The notes: a model not told the origin generated them from the letters alone. A stretch of DNA of 21,362 nucleotides from an uncultured Paracoccus sp. (GCF_946221145.1 NZ_CAMIOH010000030.1:1-21362), one strand, 5' to 3'; shown: positions 6,563 to 14,236, counted from the stretch's first letter. Numbers and translations: made by a program.

Positions 6563-7581
6563 GGCGCTTCCGGCTCGTCCTTGGCGATGCGGCGGGTCGG
6601 TTCGATCTGTGTCCAAAGGGCGCGCAGAACCTCGGTCACGCCGGTCTTTGCCACGCCCGACATCAGCAGGACCGGGCCGCCGATCTCGGCCTCCAGCTGG
6701 GCGCGGCGTTCGGCGATGGTGTCGTCGTCAAGCGCGTCGATCTTGTTCAGCGCCGTGACGCGGGGCTTGTCCATCAGCACCGGGGAATAGGCTTCAAGCT
6801 CGGTCAGGATGGTGCGCGCATCGCCCGCCACATCGTCCGAGGTGCCGTCCACCAGATGCAGCAGCACGTTCGAGCGTTCGACATGGCCCAGGAACTGATC
6901 GCCCAGCCCCCTGCCCTCGCTGGCGCCTTCGATCAGGCCGGGAATGTCGGCCATCACGAATTCATGGCCGTCGATGCCGACCACGCCCAGATTGGGATGC
7001 AGCGTGGTGAAGGGATAATCCGCGATCTTGGGCCGGGCGTTCGACACGGCGGCCAGAAAGGTGGACTTGCCCGCATTGGGCAGCCCCACCAGCCCCGCAT
7101 CGGCGATCAGCTTCAGCCGCAGCCACAGGGTGCGTTCGACCCCCGGCTGGCCCGGATTTGCATTGCGCGGGCTGCGGTTGGTCGAGGTCTTGAAATGCAG
7201 GTTCCCCCAGCCGCCATTGCCGCCCCGCGCCAGCAGCACCCGCTGTCCGGGCTGGGTCAGGTCGGCGATCACGGTGTCCTCGTCCTCTTCAAGGATCTCG
7301 GTCCCGACCGGCACCTTGAGGACGATGTCGTCGCCCGATTTCCCGGTCATCTGGCTGCCCATGCCGTGCTGGCCGGACCTGGCGAAGAAATGCTGCTGAT
7401 AGCGAAAGTCGATCAGCGTGTTCAGCCCGTCCACCGCCTCGGCCCAGACATCGCCGCCATTGCCGCCGTCGCCGCCATCGGGACCGCCATATTCGATGAA
7501 CTTCTCGCGCCGGAAGGACACGCAGCCCGCGCCGCCGCCACCGGACCGGATATAGACTTTGGCGAGGTCGAGGAATTTCAT
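6550..7581 (-). CDS. obgE: Obg family GTPase
   Basis: This 343-residue essential-type GTPase is associated with the large ribosomal subunit and links ribosome assembly to growth control. The N-terminal glycine-rich Obg fold (about 1-158) contains GGGGAGCVSFRREKF and GGPDGGDGGNGGDV. The G domain shows GLPNAGKS (G1), TTLHPN (G2), DIPGLIEGA (G3) and NKIDAL (G4), ending in the SGVAKTG loop region. It lacks the long C-terminal tail of the E. coli protein, which is usual for alphaproteobacteria. AGGAG lies about 8 nt upstream of the ATG at 7581. It heads the obgE-proB unit and is divergent from aqpZ. Confidence 0.96.
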   Translation of the reverse strand: MKFLDLAKVYIRSGGGGAGCVSFRREKFIEYGGPDGGDGGNGGDVWAEAVDGLNTLIDFRYQQHFFARSGQHGMGSQMTGKSGDDIVLKVPVGTEILEEDEDTVIADLTQPGQRVLLARGGNGGWGNLHFKTSTNRSPRNANPGQPGVERTLWLRLKLIADAGLVGLPNAGKSTFLAAVSNARPKIADYPFTTLHPNLGVVGIDGHEFVMADIPGLIEGASEGRGLGDQFLGHVERSNVLLHLVDGTSDDVAGDARTILTELEAYSPVLMDKPRVTALNKIDALDDDTIAERRAQLEAEIGGPVLLMSGVAKTGVTEVLRALWTQIEPTRRIAKDEPEAPWQP

Positions 7582-7606
7582 GGCGCAGGCTCCTGTTCAG
7601 GGGAAT

Positions 7607-7635
7607 GCGATACGCGCCCGTGCCGCAGCGTTCAA
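7607..7635 (-). promoter_or_regulatory. Candidate sigma70-type promoter for obgE-proB
   Basis: On the minus strand TTGAAC (7630-7635) is separated by 17 bp from TATCGC (7607-7612). These match the consensus at 4 of 6 and 3 of 6 positions. The element lies 26 bp upstream of the obgE start in the 142-bp gap shared with aqpZ. The match is weak. Confidence 0.25.
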
Positions 7636-7723
7636 GAGGCGCAAGCACCTTGCCAACAACCTCACGATTCCGTCATGCAGGCAGCAGGTTCAGAACGGAC
7701 CGATTCTGTCTGGGAGAGTTTTC

Positions 7724-8425
7724 ATGTCCGGCAAGGCACTGGCCGAATTCATCGGCACTTTTATTCTTGTCTTCTTCGGCGTCGGTTCGGCAGTCCTGAT
7801 GGCCGCCCAGATCGGCTTTCACGGCATCGCCATGGCGTTCGGCCTGTCCATCGTCGCCGCCGCCTATGGCCTGGGCGCGATTTCCGGCGCGCAACTGAAC
7901 CCGGCGGTGTCGCTGGGCTTTCTGGCCTCGGGGCGGATGGGGATGGGCGACTTTGTCACCTATGTCATCGCGCAGATCCTGGGGGCGGTCGCGGCGGCCG
8001 GGGTGATCTATGTCATCGCCACCGGGAAGGCGGATTACACGATTGCGCAGAACGGGCTGGGCCAGAACGGCTGGGGCGCGGGCTATAACGGCGGCTATAA
8101 CCTGACGGCGGCGCTTGTCTTCGAATTCGTGGCGACGTTCCTGTTCGTGACGGTGATCCTGGGCGCCACCCAGACCGATGCGCCCGCGGGCTTTGCCGGG
8201 CTGGCGATCGGCCTGACACTGGCAGGCATCCATCTGGTCGGCATCGACGTGACGGGCGTGTCGGTGAACCCGGCGCGGTCGATCGGGCCTGCGATCTTCG
8301 TGGGCGGCCAGGCCCTGTCGCAGCTGTGGCTGTTCATCCTGGCGCCGCTGGCGGGCGGTGCGCTTGCCGGTGCGCTGCACGGCGCGGGGATCACCCGGTC
8401 GCCGCACGTCAAACCGCGCGGCTGA
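7724..8425 (+). CDS. aqpZ: Aquaporin Z
   Basis: This is a 233-residue inner-membrane water channel with six predicted membrane helices and two half-helices. Both NPA boxes are present: SGAQLNPAVSLG in the first half and VSVNPARSIGP in the second. Selectivity-filter residues fit the water-specific AqpZ pattern: Phe in GFHGIAM, His in AGIHLVG, Thr in DVTGVS, and Arg after the second NPA. This favours water over glycerol transport. The ATG at 7724 follows GGGAGAG; the frame is open further upstream, but only this start gives a normal N-terminus (MSGKALAEFIGTF). It is divergent from obgE, and no clear terminator was found after it. Confidence 0.96.
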   Translation: MSGKALAEFIGTFILVFFGVGSAVLMAAQIGFHGIAMAFGLSIVAAAYGLGAISGAQLNPAVSLGFLASGRMGMGDFVTYVIAQILGAVAAAGVIYVIATGKADYTIAQNGLGQNGWGAGYNGGYNLTAALVFEFVATFLFVTVILGATQTDAPAGFAGLAIGLTLAGIHLVGIDVTGVSVNPARSIGPAIFVGGQALSQLWLFILAPLAGGALAGALHGAGITRSPHVKPRG

Positions 8426-8485
8426 CACCCGGCCCTTTATCCGGCGGTCTCCGGTCCCTAGATGAATGGGAACACGGAGGCCGCG

Positions 8486-9886
8486 ATGATCCCTTTCGAC
8501 AACAGCTATGCCCGCCTTCCGGCGGGTTTCTTTGCCCGCGTCGCGCCGACGCCCGTGACCCAGCCGCACCTGCTGGCGTTGAACGAACCGCTGGCGCATC
8601 GGCTGGGGCTGGATGCGGACTGGCTGGCGGGGCCGCAGGGCGTGGCGATGCTGGCCGGGAACGCCATGCCGCCGGGTGCGGATCCCATCGCCCAGGCCTA
8701 TGCCGGCCATCAGTTCGGCGGCTTCGTCCCGCAGCTTGGCGATGGCCGCGCGGTCCTGCTGGGCGAGATCCTGGCCCCCGACGGCGCGCGCTTCGATCTG
8801 CAACTGAAGGGCAGCGGGCCGACGCCGTTTTCGCGGCGCGGGGACGGCCGTGCCTGGATGGGACCGGTGCTGCGCGAGTATATCGTCAGCGAATTCATGC
8901 AGGCGATGGGCGTGCCCACCACCCGCGCCCTTGCCGCCGTGGCGACCGGCGAGACCGTCTGGCGCGACAGCGCGCTGCCCGGCGCGGTGCTGGCGCGCGT
9001 GGCCGCCAGCCATATCCGGGTCGGCACCTTCCAGTTCTTCGCCGTCCGCAACCAGACCGATGCGCTTGCCGCGCTGACCGATCACGTCATTGCCCGCCAT
9101 TACCCGACCGCCAACGGCCCCTTGTCGCTGCTGGATCATGTCGTCGCGCGGCAGGCCGAAACCATTGCGCACTGGATGTCGCTTGGCTTTGTCCACGGCG
9201 TGATGAACACCGACAACATGGCCGTGTCGGGCGAGACCATCGACTATGGCCCCTGTGCCTTCATGGATGCCTATCACCCCGATACGGTGTTTTCCTCCAT
9301 TGACCGCCACGGGCGCTATGCCTGGGCGCAGCAACCGCAGATCGCGGTCTGGAACCTGGCGCAACTGGCAACCTGCCTGATCCCGCTGATGGGTGACCGT
9401 GACGCCGCCATCGAGGCCGCGACGAAATCCGTCCACGGCTTTGCGCCGCTGTATCAGGCAGCCTGGCGCCGCCGCTTTGGCGAAAAGCTGGGCCTGACCG
9501 AGGCGTCCGACGCGCAATCCCTGGCCGAACGCCTGCTGACGCTGATGGCCGGTCAGCGCGCCGATTTCACGCGGGTCTTTGCGGGCCTGTCCGATGGCGG
9601 CGCGCGGGACGAATTCACGGATCGCGAGGCTTTCGACGCCTGGGCCGCCGACTGGCAGGCGCAACGGCCAGATCCCGATCTGATGGCCCATGCCAATCCG
9701 CGCCGCATTCCGCGCAATCACCGGATCGAGGACGCCATCGCTTCTGCCGTGGCCGACGATCTGGCCCCCTTCCGCCGCCTGTTCGAGGCCGTGACGCATC
9801 CCAGGGACGCGCGCGCGGATTGGAACGACCTGTCCCATGCGCCGCGTCCGGAGCAGATCGTCCACCAGACCTTTTGCGGCACCTGA
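8486..9886 (+). CDS. selO: Protein adenylyltransferase SelO (YdiU family)
   Basis: This is a 466-residue kinase-fold protein. Family members transfer AMP from ATP to Ser, Thr or Tyr of target proteins and act in redox homeostasis. The N-terminal FDNSYARLP, the QFGGFVPQLGDGRA loop, Lys108 in DLQLKGSGPTPFSRRGDGRA, and HGVMNTDN (237-244) followed by DYGP (253-256) are all present. Asp243, Asn244 and Asp253 keep the spacing of the catalytic base and metal ligands described for the family. The protein ends in FCGT, with Cys464 third from the end, where eukaryotic SelO has selenocysteine. The ATG at 8486 was chosen over 8462 because GGAGG lies 5 nt upstream. Target proteins are unknown. Confidence 0.94.
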   Translation: MIPFDNSYARLPAGFFARVAPTPVTQPHLLALNEPLAHRLGLDADWLAGPQGVAMLAGNAMPPGADPIAQAYAGHQFGGFVPQLGDGRAVLLGEILAPDGARFDLQLKGSGPTPFSRRGDGRAWMGPVLREYIVSEFMQAMGVPTTRALAAVATGETVWRDSALPGAVLARVAASHIRVGTFQFFAVRNQTDALAALTDHVIARHYPTANGPLSLLDHVVARQAETIAHWMSLGFVHGVMNTDNMAVSGETIDYGPCAFMDAYHPDTVFSSIDRHGRYAWAQQPQIAVWNLAQLATCLIPLMGDRDAAIEAATKSVHGFAPLYQAAWRRRFGEKLGLTEASDAQSLAERLLTLMAGQRADFTRVFAGLSDGGARDEFTDREAFDAWAADWQAQRPDPDLMAHANPRRIPRNHRIEDAIASAVADDLAPFRRLFEAVTHPRDARADWNDLSHAPRPEQIVHQTFCGT

Positions 9887-9949
9887 AGGTCCTGGCCCCT
9901 TGCAGACGGCCCAGCCCCGGCTATCCTGCGCCCAGCGACACAGAACGGC

Positions 9950-10636
9950 ATGTCCTTGGTGAGATTGGCAAGTTACAACCTGCACAAATGCCGGGGCCTG
10001 ACCGGCCCCCACGCGCCCGAGCGCAATCTGGCCGTCATCGCCGCGCTTGCCCCGGACATCATCGCCCTGCAAGAGGTCGATTTCCGCCTGGGCGCGCGCC
10101 CCGAGGCGCTGCCGCGCCGGCTGATCCGCGATGCGACCGGACTGGTGCCTGCCGATCTGACCACTACCGGGGAAAATTCGCTGGGCTGGCATGGCCAGAC
10201 GATCCTGATGCGCCCGGACCTGGCCGAACAGGCCGTCCTGCGCCGGCTGCCCCTGCCGGGGCTGGAGCCGCGCGGGGCGGTGGTGCTGCGCCTGCCCAGG
10301 CTGACGGTGATCGGCGTGCATCTGGGGCTGGCGCGGTCGTCGCGCCGGGCGCAATTGGCACGGATCACCGCCCAGGCGGCGCGGATCGCCGACGACAACA
10401 TCGTGCTGATGGGCGATTTCAACGAATGGCATGACAGCCGGGGCCTGGAATCGCTGGCAGGGTTCCGCGTGCTGGCCCCCGGTCCGTCCTATCCCGCGCC
10501 GCTGCCCCGGTTCCGCTTTGACCGCATCGCCATGTCCCAGCACCTGACCCTGCTGGACCAGGGCGTGTTCACCGGCGCCAGGGCGCGCGATGCGTCCGAT
10601 CACCTGCCGATCTGGGCCGAGATCGAGCAGCCCTGA
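9950..10636 (+). CDS. Endonuclease/exonuclease/phosphatase family protein
   Basis: This 228-residue protein has the metal-dependent hydrolase fold shared by DNase I, ExoIII and inositol phosphatases. Key residues are Asn10 in ASYNLHKCRG, Glu42 in IALQEVDF, the Asp and Asn of LMGDFNEW, and Asp217-His218 in the C-terminal ASDHLPIWAEI. There is no signal peptide, so it is probably cytoplasmic. The substrate could be nucleic acid or a phosphodiester of lipid or inositol type, and sequence alone does not decide. No good ribosome binding site precedes the ATG at 9950; GTG at 9959 is an alternative, but would shorten the first beta strand only slightly. It lies 63 bp after selO and may be in the same transcript. 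Confidence 0.88.
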   Translation: MSLVRLASYNLHKCRGLTGPHAPERNLAVIAALAPDIIALQEVDFRLGARPEALPRRLIRDATGLVPADLTTTGENSLGWHGQTILMRPDLAEQAVLRRLPLPGLEPRGAVVLRLPRLTVIGVHLGLARSSRRAQLARITAQAARIADDNIVLMGDFNEWHDSRGLESLAGFRVLAPGPSYPAPLPRFRFDRIAMSQHLTLLDQGVFTGARARDASDHLPIWAEIEQP

Positions 10637-10705
10637 AGTTTCGGCTTCCGGCCTGCCCCCGCCGCCGCTATGAAGGCGCCGACATCAAACACCCGAGGGG
10701 CAATC

Positions 10706-11980
10706 ATGACCGCCATCATCGACATCTTCGCGCGCGAGATCCTGGACAGCCGCGGCAATCCGACCGTCGAGGTCGATGTGACGCTGGAAGACGGCACGCT
10801 GGGCCGGGCGGCCGTTCCCTCGGGCGCATCGACCGGCGCGCATGAGGCCGTGGAAAAGCGCGACGGCGACAAGGCCCGTTACATGGGCAAGGGCGTGCTG
10901 GAGGCCGTGGCCGCCGTCAACGGCGAGATCGCCGAGACGCTGATCGGCGAGGACGCGACCGAACAGCGCGCCATCGACGCGATGATGATCGAACTGGACG
11001 GCACCGCCAACAAGGGCCGCCTGGGCGCCAATGCCATCCTGGGCGTATCGCTGGCGGTCGCCAAGGCGGCGGCGGATGCCTGCCAGCAGCCGCTGTATCG
11101 CTATGTCGGCGGCACGGCCGCGCGGATCCTGCCGGTGCCGATGATGAACATCATCAATGGCGGCGAACATGCCGACAACCCCATCGACATCCAGGAATTC
11201 ATGATCATGCCGGTGTCTGCGGAAAACATCCGCGACGCCGTGCGCATGGGCTCCGAAGTGTTCCACACGCTGAAAAAGGAACTGTCCTCGGCCGGTCTGG
11301 CGACGGGCGTGGGCGATGAGGGCGGCTTTGCCCCGAACCTGTCCAGCACCCGCGACGCCCTGGATTTCATCCTGAAAGCCATCGACAAGGCAGGCTACAA
11401 GCCCGGCGACGACATCATGCTGGCGCTTGATTGCGCGTCCACGGAATATTTCAAGGGCGGCAAGTACGAGATGAAGGGCGAAGGGAAATCCCTGACCCCC
11501 GCCGAAAACGTCGATTATCTGGCCGCGCTCTGCGCCGATTATCCGATCCTGTCGATCGAGGACGGCTGTTCCGAGGACGACTGGGAGGGCTGGAAATTGC
11601 TGACCGACCGTCTGGGCGCCAAGGTTCAGCTGGTCGGCGACGATCTGTTCGTGACCAACCCGGCCCGCCTGGCCGAAGGCATCGCCAAGGGCTGCGGCAA
11701 CAGCCTGCTGGTCAAGGTCAACCAGATCGGCACCCTGTCGGAAACCCTGGACGCCGTGCGTCTGGCCGACCGCAACGGCTATACCTCGGTGATGTCCCAC
11801 CGCTCGGGCGAGACCGAGGACGCGACCATCGCCGATCTGGCCGTGGCCACGAATTGCGGCCAGATCAAGACCGGCAGCCTGGCCCGTTCGGACCGGCTGG
11901 CGAAATACAACCAGCTGATCCGTATCGAGGAAATGCTGGGCGCCACCGCCGAATACGCAGGCCGCAGCATCCTGCGCTGA
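10706..11980 (+). CDS. eno: Enolase
   Basis: This 424-residue glycolytic enzyme interconverts 2-phosphoglycerate and phosphoenolpyruvate. The N-terminal domain shows EILDSRGNPTVEV and the catalytic loop SGASTGAHEA. In the barrel, Glu205 (GDEGGFAPNL) is the acid/base residue. Asp242 (ALDCAS), Glu285 (SIEDGCSEDDW) and Asp312 (VGDDLFVTN) bind magnesium, and Lys337 (LLVKVNQIG) is the proton-abstracting base. SHRSGETEDATIADLAV and GQIKTGSLARSDR complete the site. GAGGGG precedes the ATG at 10706. It is a complete, normal-length copy. A CG-rich hairpin follows the gene. Confidence 0.97.
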   Translation: MTAIIDIFAREILDSRGNPTVEVDVTLEDGTLGRAAVPSGASTGAHEAVEKRDGDKARYMGKGVLEAVAAVNGEIAETLIGEDATEQRAIDAMMIELDGTANKGRLGANAILGVSLAVAKAAADACQQPLYRYVGGTAARILPVPMMNIINGGEHADNPIDIQEFMIMPVSAENIRDAVRMGSEVFHTLKKELSSAGLATGVGDEGGFAPNLSSTRDALDFILKAIDKAGYKPGDDIMLALDCASTEYFKGGKYEMKGEGKSLTPAENVDYLAALCADYPILSIEDGCSEDDWEGWKLLTDRLGAKVQLVGDDLFVTNPARLAEGIAKGCGNSLLVKVNQIGTLSETLDAVRLADRNGYTSVMSHRSGETEDATIADLAVATNCGQIKTGSLARSDRLAKYNQLIRIEEMLGATAEYAGRSILR

Positions 11981-12001
11981 ATCAAGGGTCTGAAATCCGG
12001 G

Positions 12002-12018
12002 CCGCGGCAATGCCGCGG
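12002..12018 (+). terminator. Hairpin after enolase
   Basis: The CCGCGGC arm (12002-12008) pairs with GCCGCGG (12012-12018) around a 3-nt loop, 21 nt after the eno stop. Only TT follows, so it is a weak intrinsic terminator at best and may act with Rho. Confidence 0.4.
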
Positions 12019-12106
12019 TTCGGCTTACCCGCCGGGCGCGCAGGACGGCCCGACAGGGCGCGACGCGCAAAACGTGTGGAAAATTTTCATTTACCAATTA
12101 AAATTC

Positions 12107-12134
12107 GAGACACTTCAATCTTCACTGTGATAAT
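12107..12134 (+). promoter_or_regulatory. Candidate promoter in AT-rich leader of the VPLPA-CTERM gene
   Basis: GAGACA (12107-12112) is separated by 16 bp from GATAAT (12129-12134), which matches the -10 consensus at 5 of 6 positions. It sits in a locally AT-rich stretch (about 12070-12140) that contains the 10-bp palindrome GAAAATTTTC (12079-12088) and A/T runs resembling an upstream element. It leaves an untranslated leader of roughly 85 nt. The rest of the 246-bp gap after eno holds only the hairpin listed separately. Confidence 0.4.
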
Positions 12135-12226
12135 GCATGTTTTGTGCCTGACCGGCATCCGATCCCAGCCTGCCGATCCCACACGGGGCGGCGTCGTTTT
12201 TCCAGCGTTACCAAGGTATCCTATTC

Positions 12227-12793
12227 ATGCGCGCTTTCCTCTCGGCTTCTGCCATTCTTCTCGCGTCCGTCGCCGGCGCAAATGCGGCCACTGTCAGCTA
12301 TGTTGACTCGGCCCCCGTTCCCGTGGCGAACCCCGCCCCGATCGCGACCACGGGCACCGTCAACCAGAACCTGAAGACCACCGTCACCAACAGCTATGTC
12401 AGCCCCTGGGAGGGGACCGACCACTACGGTACCGCCACCTACACCTCGGTTCAGGGCGGTTCGTCGGCAACCTACGCGCATACCGGGCCGCTGACCTTCC
12501 TGTGGAGCACCCCGGACAGCTACAACACCCTGTCGTTCTATCTGGGCAGCAGCCTTGTCGACTCGATCACCGGCTCGTCGATCGTCGGGCAGTCGTCCTT
12601 GCTGAACGGCACGGCCTTCGTGACCATCGCGTCGGCAGCGCTGTTCGACACGGTCGTGTTCTCGTCGGGTTCGAACGCATTCGAATACAGCTTCGATGTG
12701 GCGCCTGCCCCGGTGCCGCTGCCGGCCGCCGGTCTTCTGCTGCTGGGTGGCCTGGGTGGTCTGGCCGCGCTGAAGCGTCGCCGCAGCGCCTGA
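12227..12793 (+). CDS. VPLPA-CTERM sorting domain-containing secreted protein
   Basis: This is a 188-residue exported protein. The N-terminal signal peptide (MRAFLSASAILLASVAGANA) is followed by a Ser/Thr/Asn/Gly-rich, probably beta-structured body. The C-terminus has the tripartite sorting tail VPLPAAG, a hydrophobic helix LLLLGGLGGLAAL, and the basic end KRRRSA. In the known VPLPA-CTERM systems, found mainly in Rhodobacteraceae-type bacteria, an exosortase recognises such tails and processes the protein at the membrane, often in strains making extracellular polysaccharide. The body contains no family I recognise and no cysteine. No exosortase gene is in this window, which is usual because targets are scattered. 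The start at 12227 is supported by the signal peptide; AAGG upstream is a weak ribosome binding site. Confidence 0.87.
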   Translation: MRAFLSASAILLASVAGANAATVSYVDSAPVPVANPAPIATTGTVNQNLKTTVTNSYVSPWEGTDHYGTATYTSVQGGSSATYAHTGPLTFLWSTPDSYNTLSFYLGSSLVDSITGSSIVGQSSLLNGTAFVTIASAALFDTVVFSSGSNAFEYSFDVAPAPVPLPAAGLLLLGGLGGLAALKRRRSA

Positions 12794-12830
12794 TCGTCCC
12801 CAGGGGCCATCACCATATCCAGAAGACTGA

Positions 12831-12856
12831 CCCGAGGATGCAGACGCATCCTCGGG
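12831..12856 (+). terminator. First of two hairpins after the VPLPA-CTERM gene
   Basis: There is a perfect 11-bp stem (12831-12841 with 12846-12856) and the 4-nt loop AGAC. It is not followed directly by T residues, but stands 3 nt before a second hairpin that has a T-tract. It may be an RNA-stability element or part of a tandem terminator. Confidence 0.65.
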
Positions 12857-12859
12857 GAA

Positions 12860-12884
12860 CCGCCGAGAGGCGGATTTATTTTTT
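12860..12884 (+). terminator. Intrinsic terminator of the VPLPA-CTERM gene
   Basis: The CCGCC arm (12860-12864) and GGCGG arm (12869-12873) enclose the loop GAGA. They are followed by ATTTATTTTTT (12874-12884), a proper T-rich tail. It separates the VPLPA-CTERM gene from the TRAP binding-protein gene. Confidence 0.75.
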
Positions 12885-12902
12885 CACTTCTCCGCTGACG
12901 AC

Positions 12903-12930
12903 TCGACAGGCGAAGATCGCAGGCTAAACT
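12903..12930 (+). promoter_or_regulatory. Candidate promoter of the TRAP binding-protein gene
   Basis: TCGACA (12903-12908, 5 of 6 to the -35 consensus) is separated by 16 bp from TAAACT (12925-12930, 4 of 6 to the -10 consensus). It lies just after the preceding terminator and 65 bp before the ATG. Confidence 0.45.
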
Positions 12931-12995
12931 GTGCCTCATTCGGGGGGAGGCCCACCGGGGGAACAATCCCGCTTGCGAATATCGGAGGAGAATTC

Positions 12996-14135
12996 ATGAA
13001 AGATTCCAAAACCCTGCACCGCAGGTCGTTCCTGACCAAGGCATCGGTCGGCGGCGTTGCGGCGGCAGCCGGCGCCACGTTGGCGGCCCCCGCCATCGCC
13101 CAGGACGCACCGACGATCAACTGGCGGTTGGCCTCGTCCTTTCCGAAATCGCTGGACACGATCTATGGCGGCGGCGAGGAAATCGCGACGCGGCTGCGCG
13201 AAGCTTCGGACGGCAAGTTCAACATCCAGGTGTTTGCGGCAGGCGAGATCGTGCCCGGCCTGGACGCCATCAACGCGGCGGCCGACGGCACTGTCGAGAC
13301 CGCGCATTCGGTCGGCTATTACAACTGGGGCAAGAACCCTGCTTTTGCCTGCGGCGCCGACCTGCCCTTTACGTTCAGCGCACGGTCCAAGACCGCCTAT
13401 AACTATCAGGGCGGCGGGATCGACCAATACAACCAGTTCCTGGAAACCGTCGGCCTGGTCGGCTTTCCGGCAGGCAACACCGGTGTCCAGATGGGTGGCT
13501 GGTACCGCAAAGAGGTGAACACCCTCGCCGACATGCAGGGCCTGAAGATGCGGATTTCCGGCCTGGCCGGGCGCGTCGTCGAAAAGCTGGGCGTCGTGCC
13601 GCAGCAGATCGCGGGTGGTGACATCTATCCGTCGCTGGAAAAGGGCACCATCGACGCCGCCGAATGGGTCGGCCCCTATGACGACAACAAGCTGGGCTTC
13701 CAGAAGGTCGCGCCCTATTACTATTATCCTGGCTTCTGGGAAGGCGGGCCAACGGTCAGCTTCTTCGTCAACAAGGCCAAGTATGACGAACTGCCCGAGC
13801 ATTACAAATCGCTGCTGCGGACCTGCTGCCAGGCGGCGGACCAGAACATGCTGGCGAAGTACGACTTCAAGAACCCCACGGCCTTGAAGGAGTTGGCGGC
13901 ATCCGGCGCGCAGTTGCGGTCGTTCAGCGAGGAAATCATGAACGCCGCTTTCACCGCCGCGAACGAGGTCTATGCCGAATTGTCGGCTGAAAACGAACAT
14001 TTCAAGCGGCAATACGAGGCGCAGCTGCAATTCCGCGACGACTGGTATCTGTACAACCAGACTGCGGAATACACCTTCGATACCTTCATGATGATCCAGC
14101 AGCGCAACGGCAAGCTGGCCCCCACACAGGGCTGA
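12996..14135 (+). CDS. dctP: TRAP transporter substrate-binding protein (TakP-like, DctP family)
   Basis: This 379-residue periplasmic protein captures a carboxylate ligand for sodium-driven TRAP uptake. The N-terminus is a twin-arginine signal (HRRSFLTK at 8-15, Ala-rich core, APAIA cleaved after about residue 35). The mature part opens INWRLASSFPKSLDTIYGGGE. Arg186 in LKMRISG is the conserved carboxylate-binding Arg of the family. Glu223-Trp224 in DAAEWVGPYDD match the metal/ligand pair of Rhodobacter TakP. From memory, the overall sequence is close to TakP, so a 2-oxo acid such as pyruvate is the best guess, with lactate as an alternative. GGAGGAG lies 5 nt before the ATG. The membrane partners are encoded on the opposite strand, converging on this gene. 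Confidence 0.92.
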   Translation: MKDSKTLHRRSFLTKASVGGVAAAAGATLAAPAIAQDAPTINWRLASSFPKSLDTIYGGGEEIATRLREASDGKFNIQVFAAGEIVPGLDAINAAADGTVETAHSVGYYNWGKNPAFACGADLPFTFSARSKTAYNYQGGGIDQYNQFLETVGLVGFPAGNTGVQMGGWYRKEVNTLADMQGLKMRISGLAGRVVEKLGVVPQQIAGGDIYPSLEKGTIDAAEWVGPYDDNKLGFQKVAPYYYYPGFWEGGPTVSFFVNKAKYDELPEHYKSLLRTCCQAADQNMLAKYDFKNPTALKELAASGAQLRSFSEEIMNAAFTAANEVYAELSAENEHFKRQYEAQLQFRDDWYLYNQTAEYTFDTFMMIQQRNGKLAPTQG

Positions 14136-14151
14136 TGCCGTCGCCCCGAAC

Positions 14152-14187
14152 AAAAAGCCGCCGCAGGACAACCTGCGGCGGTTTTTT
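14152..14187. terminator. Bidirectional intrinsic terminator
   Basis: There is a 10-bp stem (14158-14167 with 14172-14181) and the loop ACAA. It is followed by six T on the plus strand and preceded by five A (14152-14156), which give a T-tract on the minus strand. It terminates the binding-protein gene and could also stop minus-strand read-through. Confidence 0.9.
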
Positions 14188-14200
14188 CATGTCAGCAGTG

Positions 14201-14226
14201 AAAAAGGGCCGGTTTCCCGGCCCTTT
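14201..14226 (-). terminator. Intrinsic terminator of the TRAP membrane-subunit operon
   Basis: The arms 14203-14212 and 14217-14226 form a perfect 10-bp stem with a 4-nt loop. On the minus strand the stem runs into five T residues (complement of 14201-14205). It lies about 10 nt past the stop of the large permease gene. Confidence 0.85.
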
Positions 14227-14236
14227 CTCATGTCGG

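Noticed and set aside
7673..10603. A 976-codon open frame on the minus strand antisense to aqpZ, selO and the phosphatase-family gene
   Set aside because: Long antisense open frames are expected opposite GC-rich genes. The translation is Gln/His/Gly/Arg-rich without domain motifs and it crosses three well-supported genes and their gaps.
11431..12306. A 291-codon plus-strand frame overlapping the end of eno and the following gap
   Set aside because: It is out of frame with eno, rich in Arg/Gly/Pro as frame shadows are, and its tail runs through the AT-rich leader of the next gene.
12936..14171. A 411-codon minus-strand open frame opposite the TRAP binding protein
   Set aside because: It mirrors a protein with an intact twin-arginine signal, strong ribosome binding site and conserved ligand residues on the plus strand.
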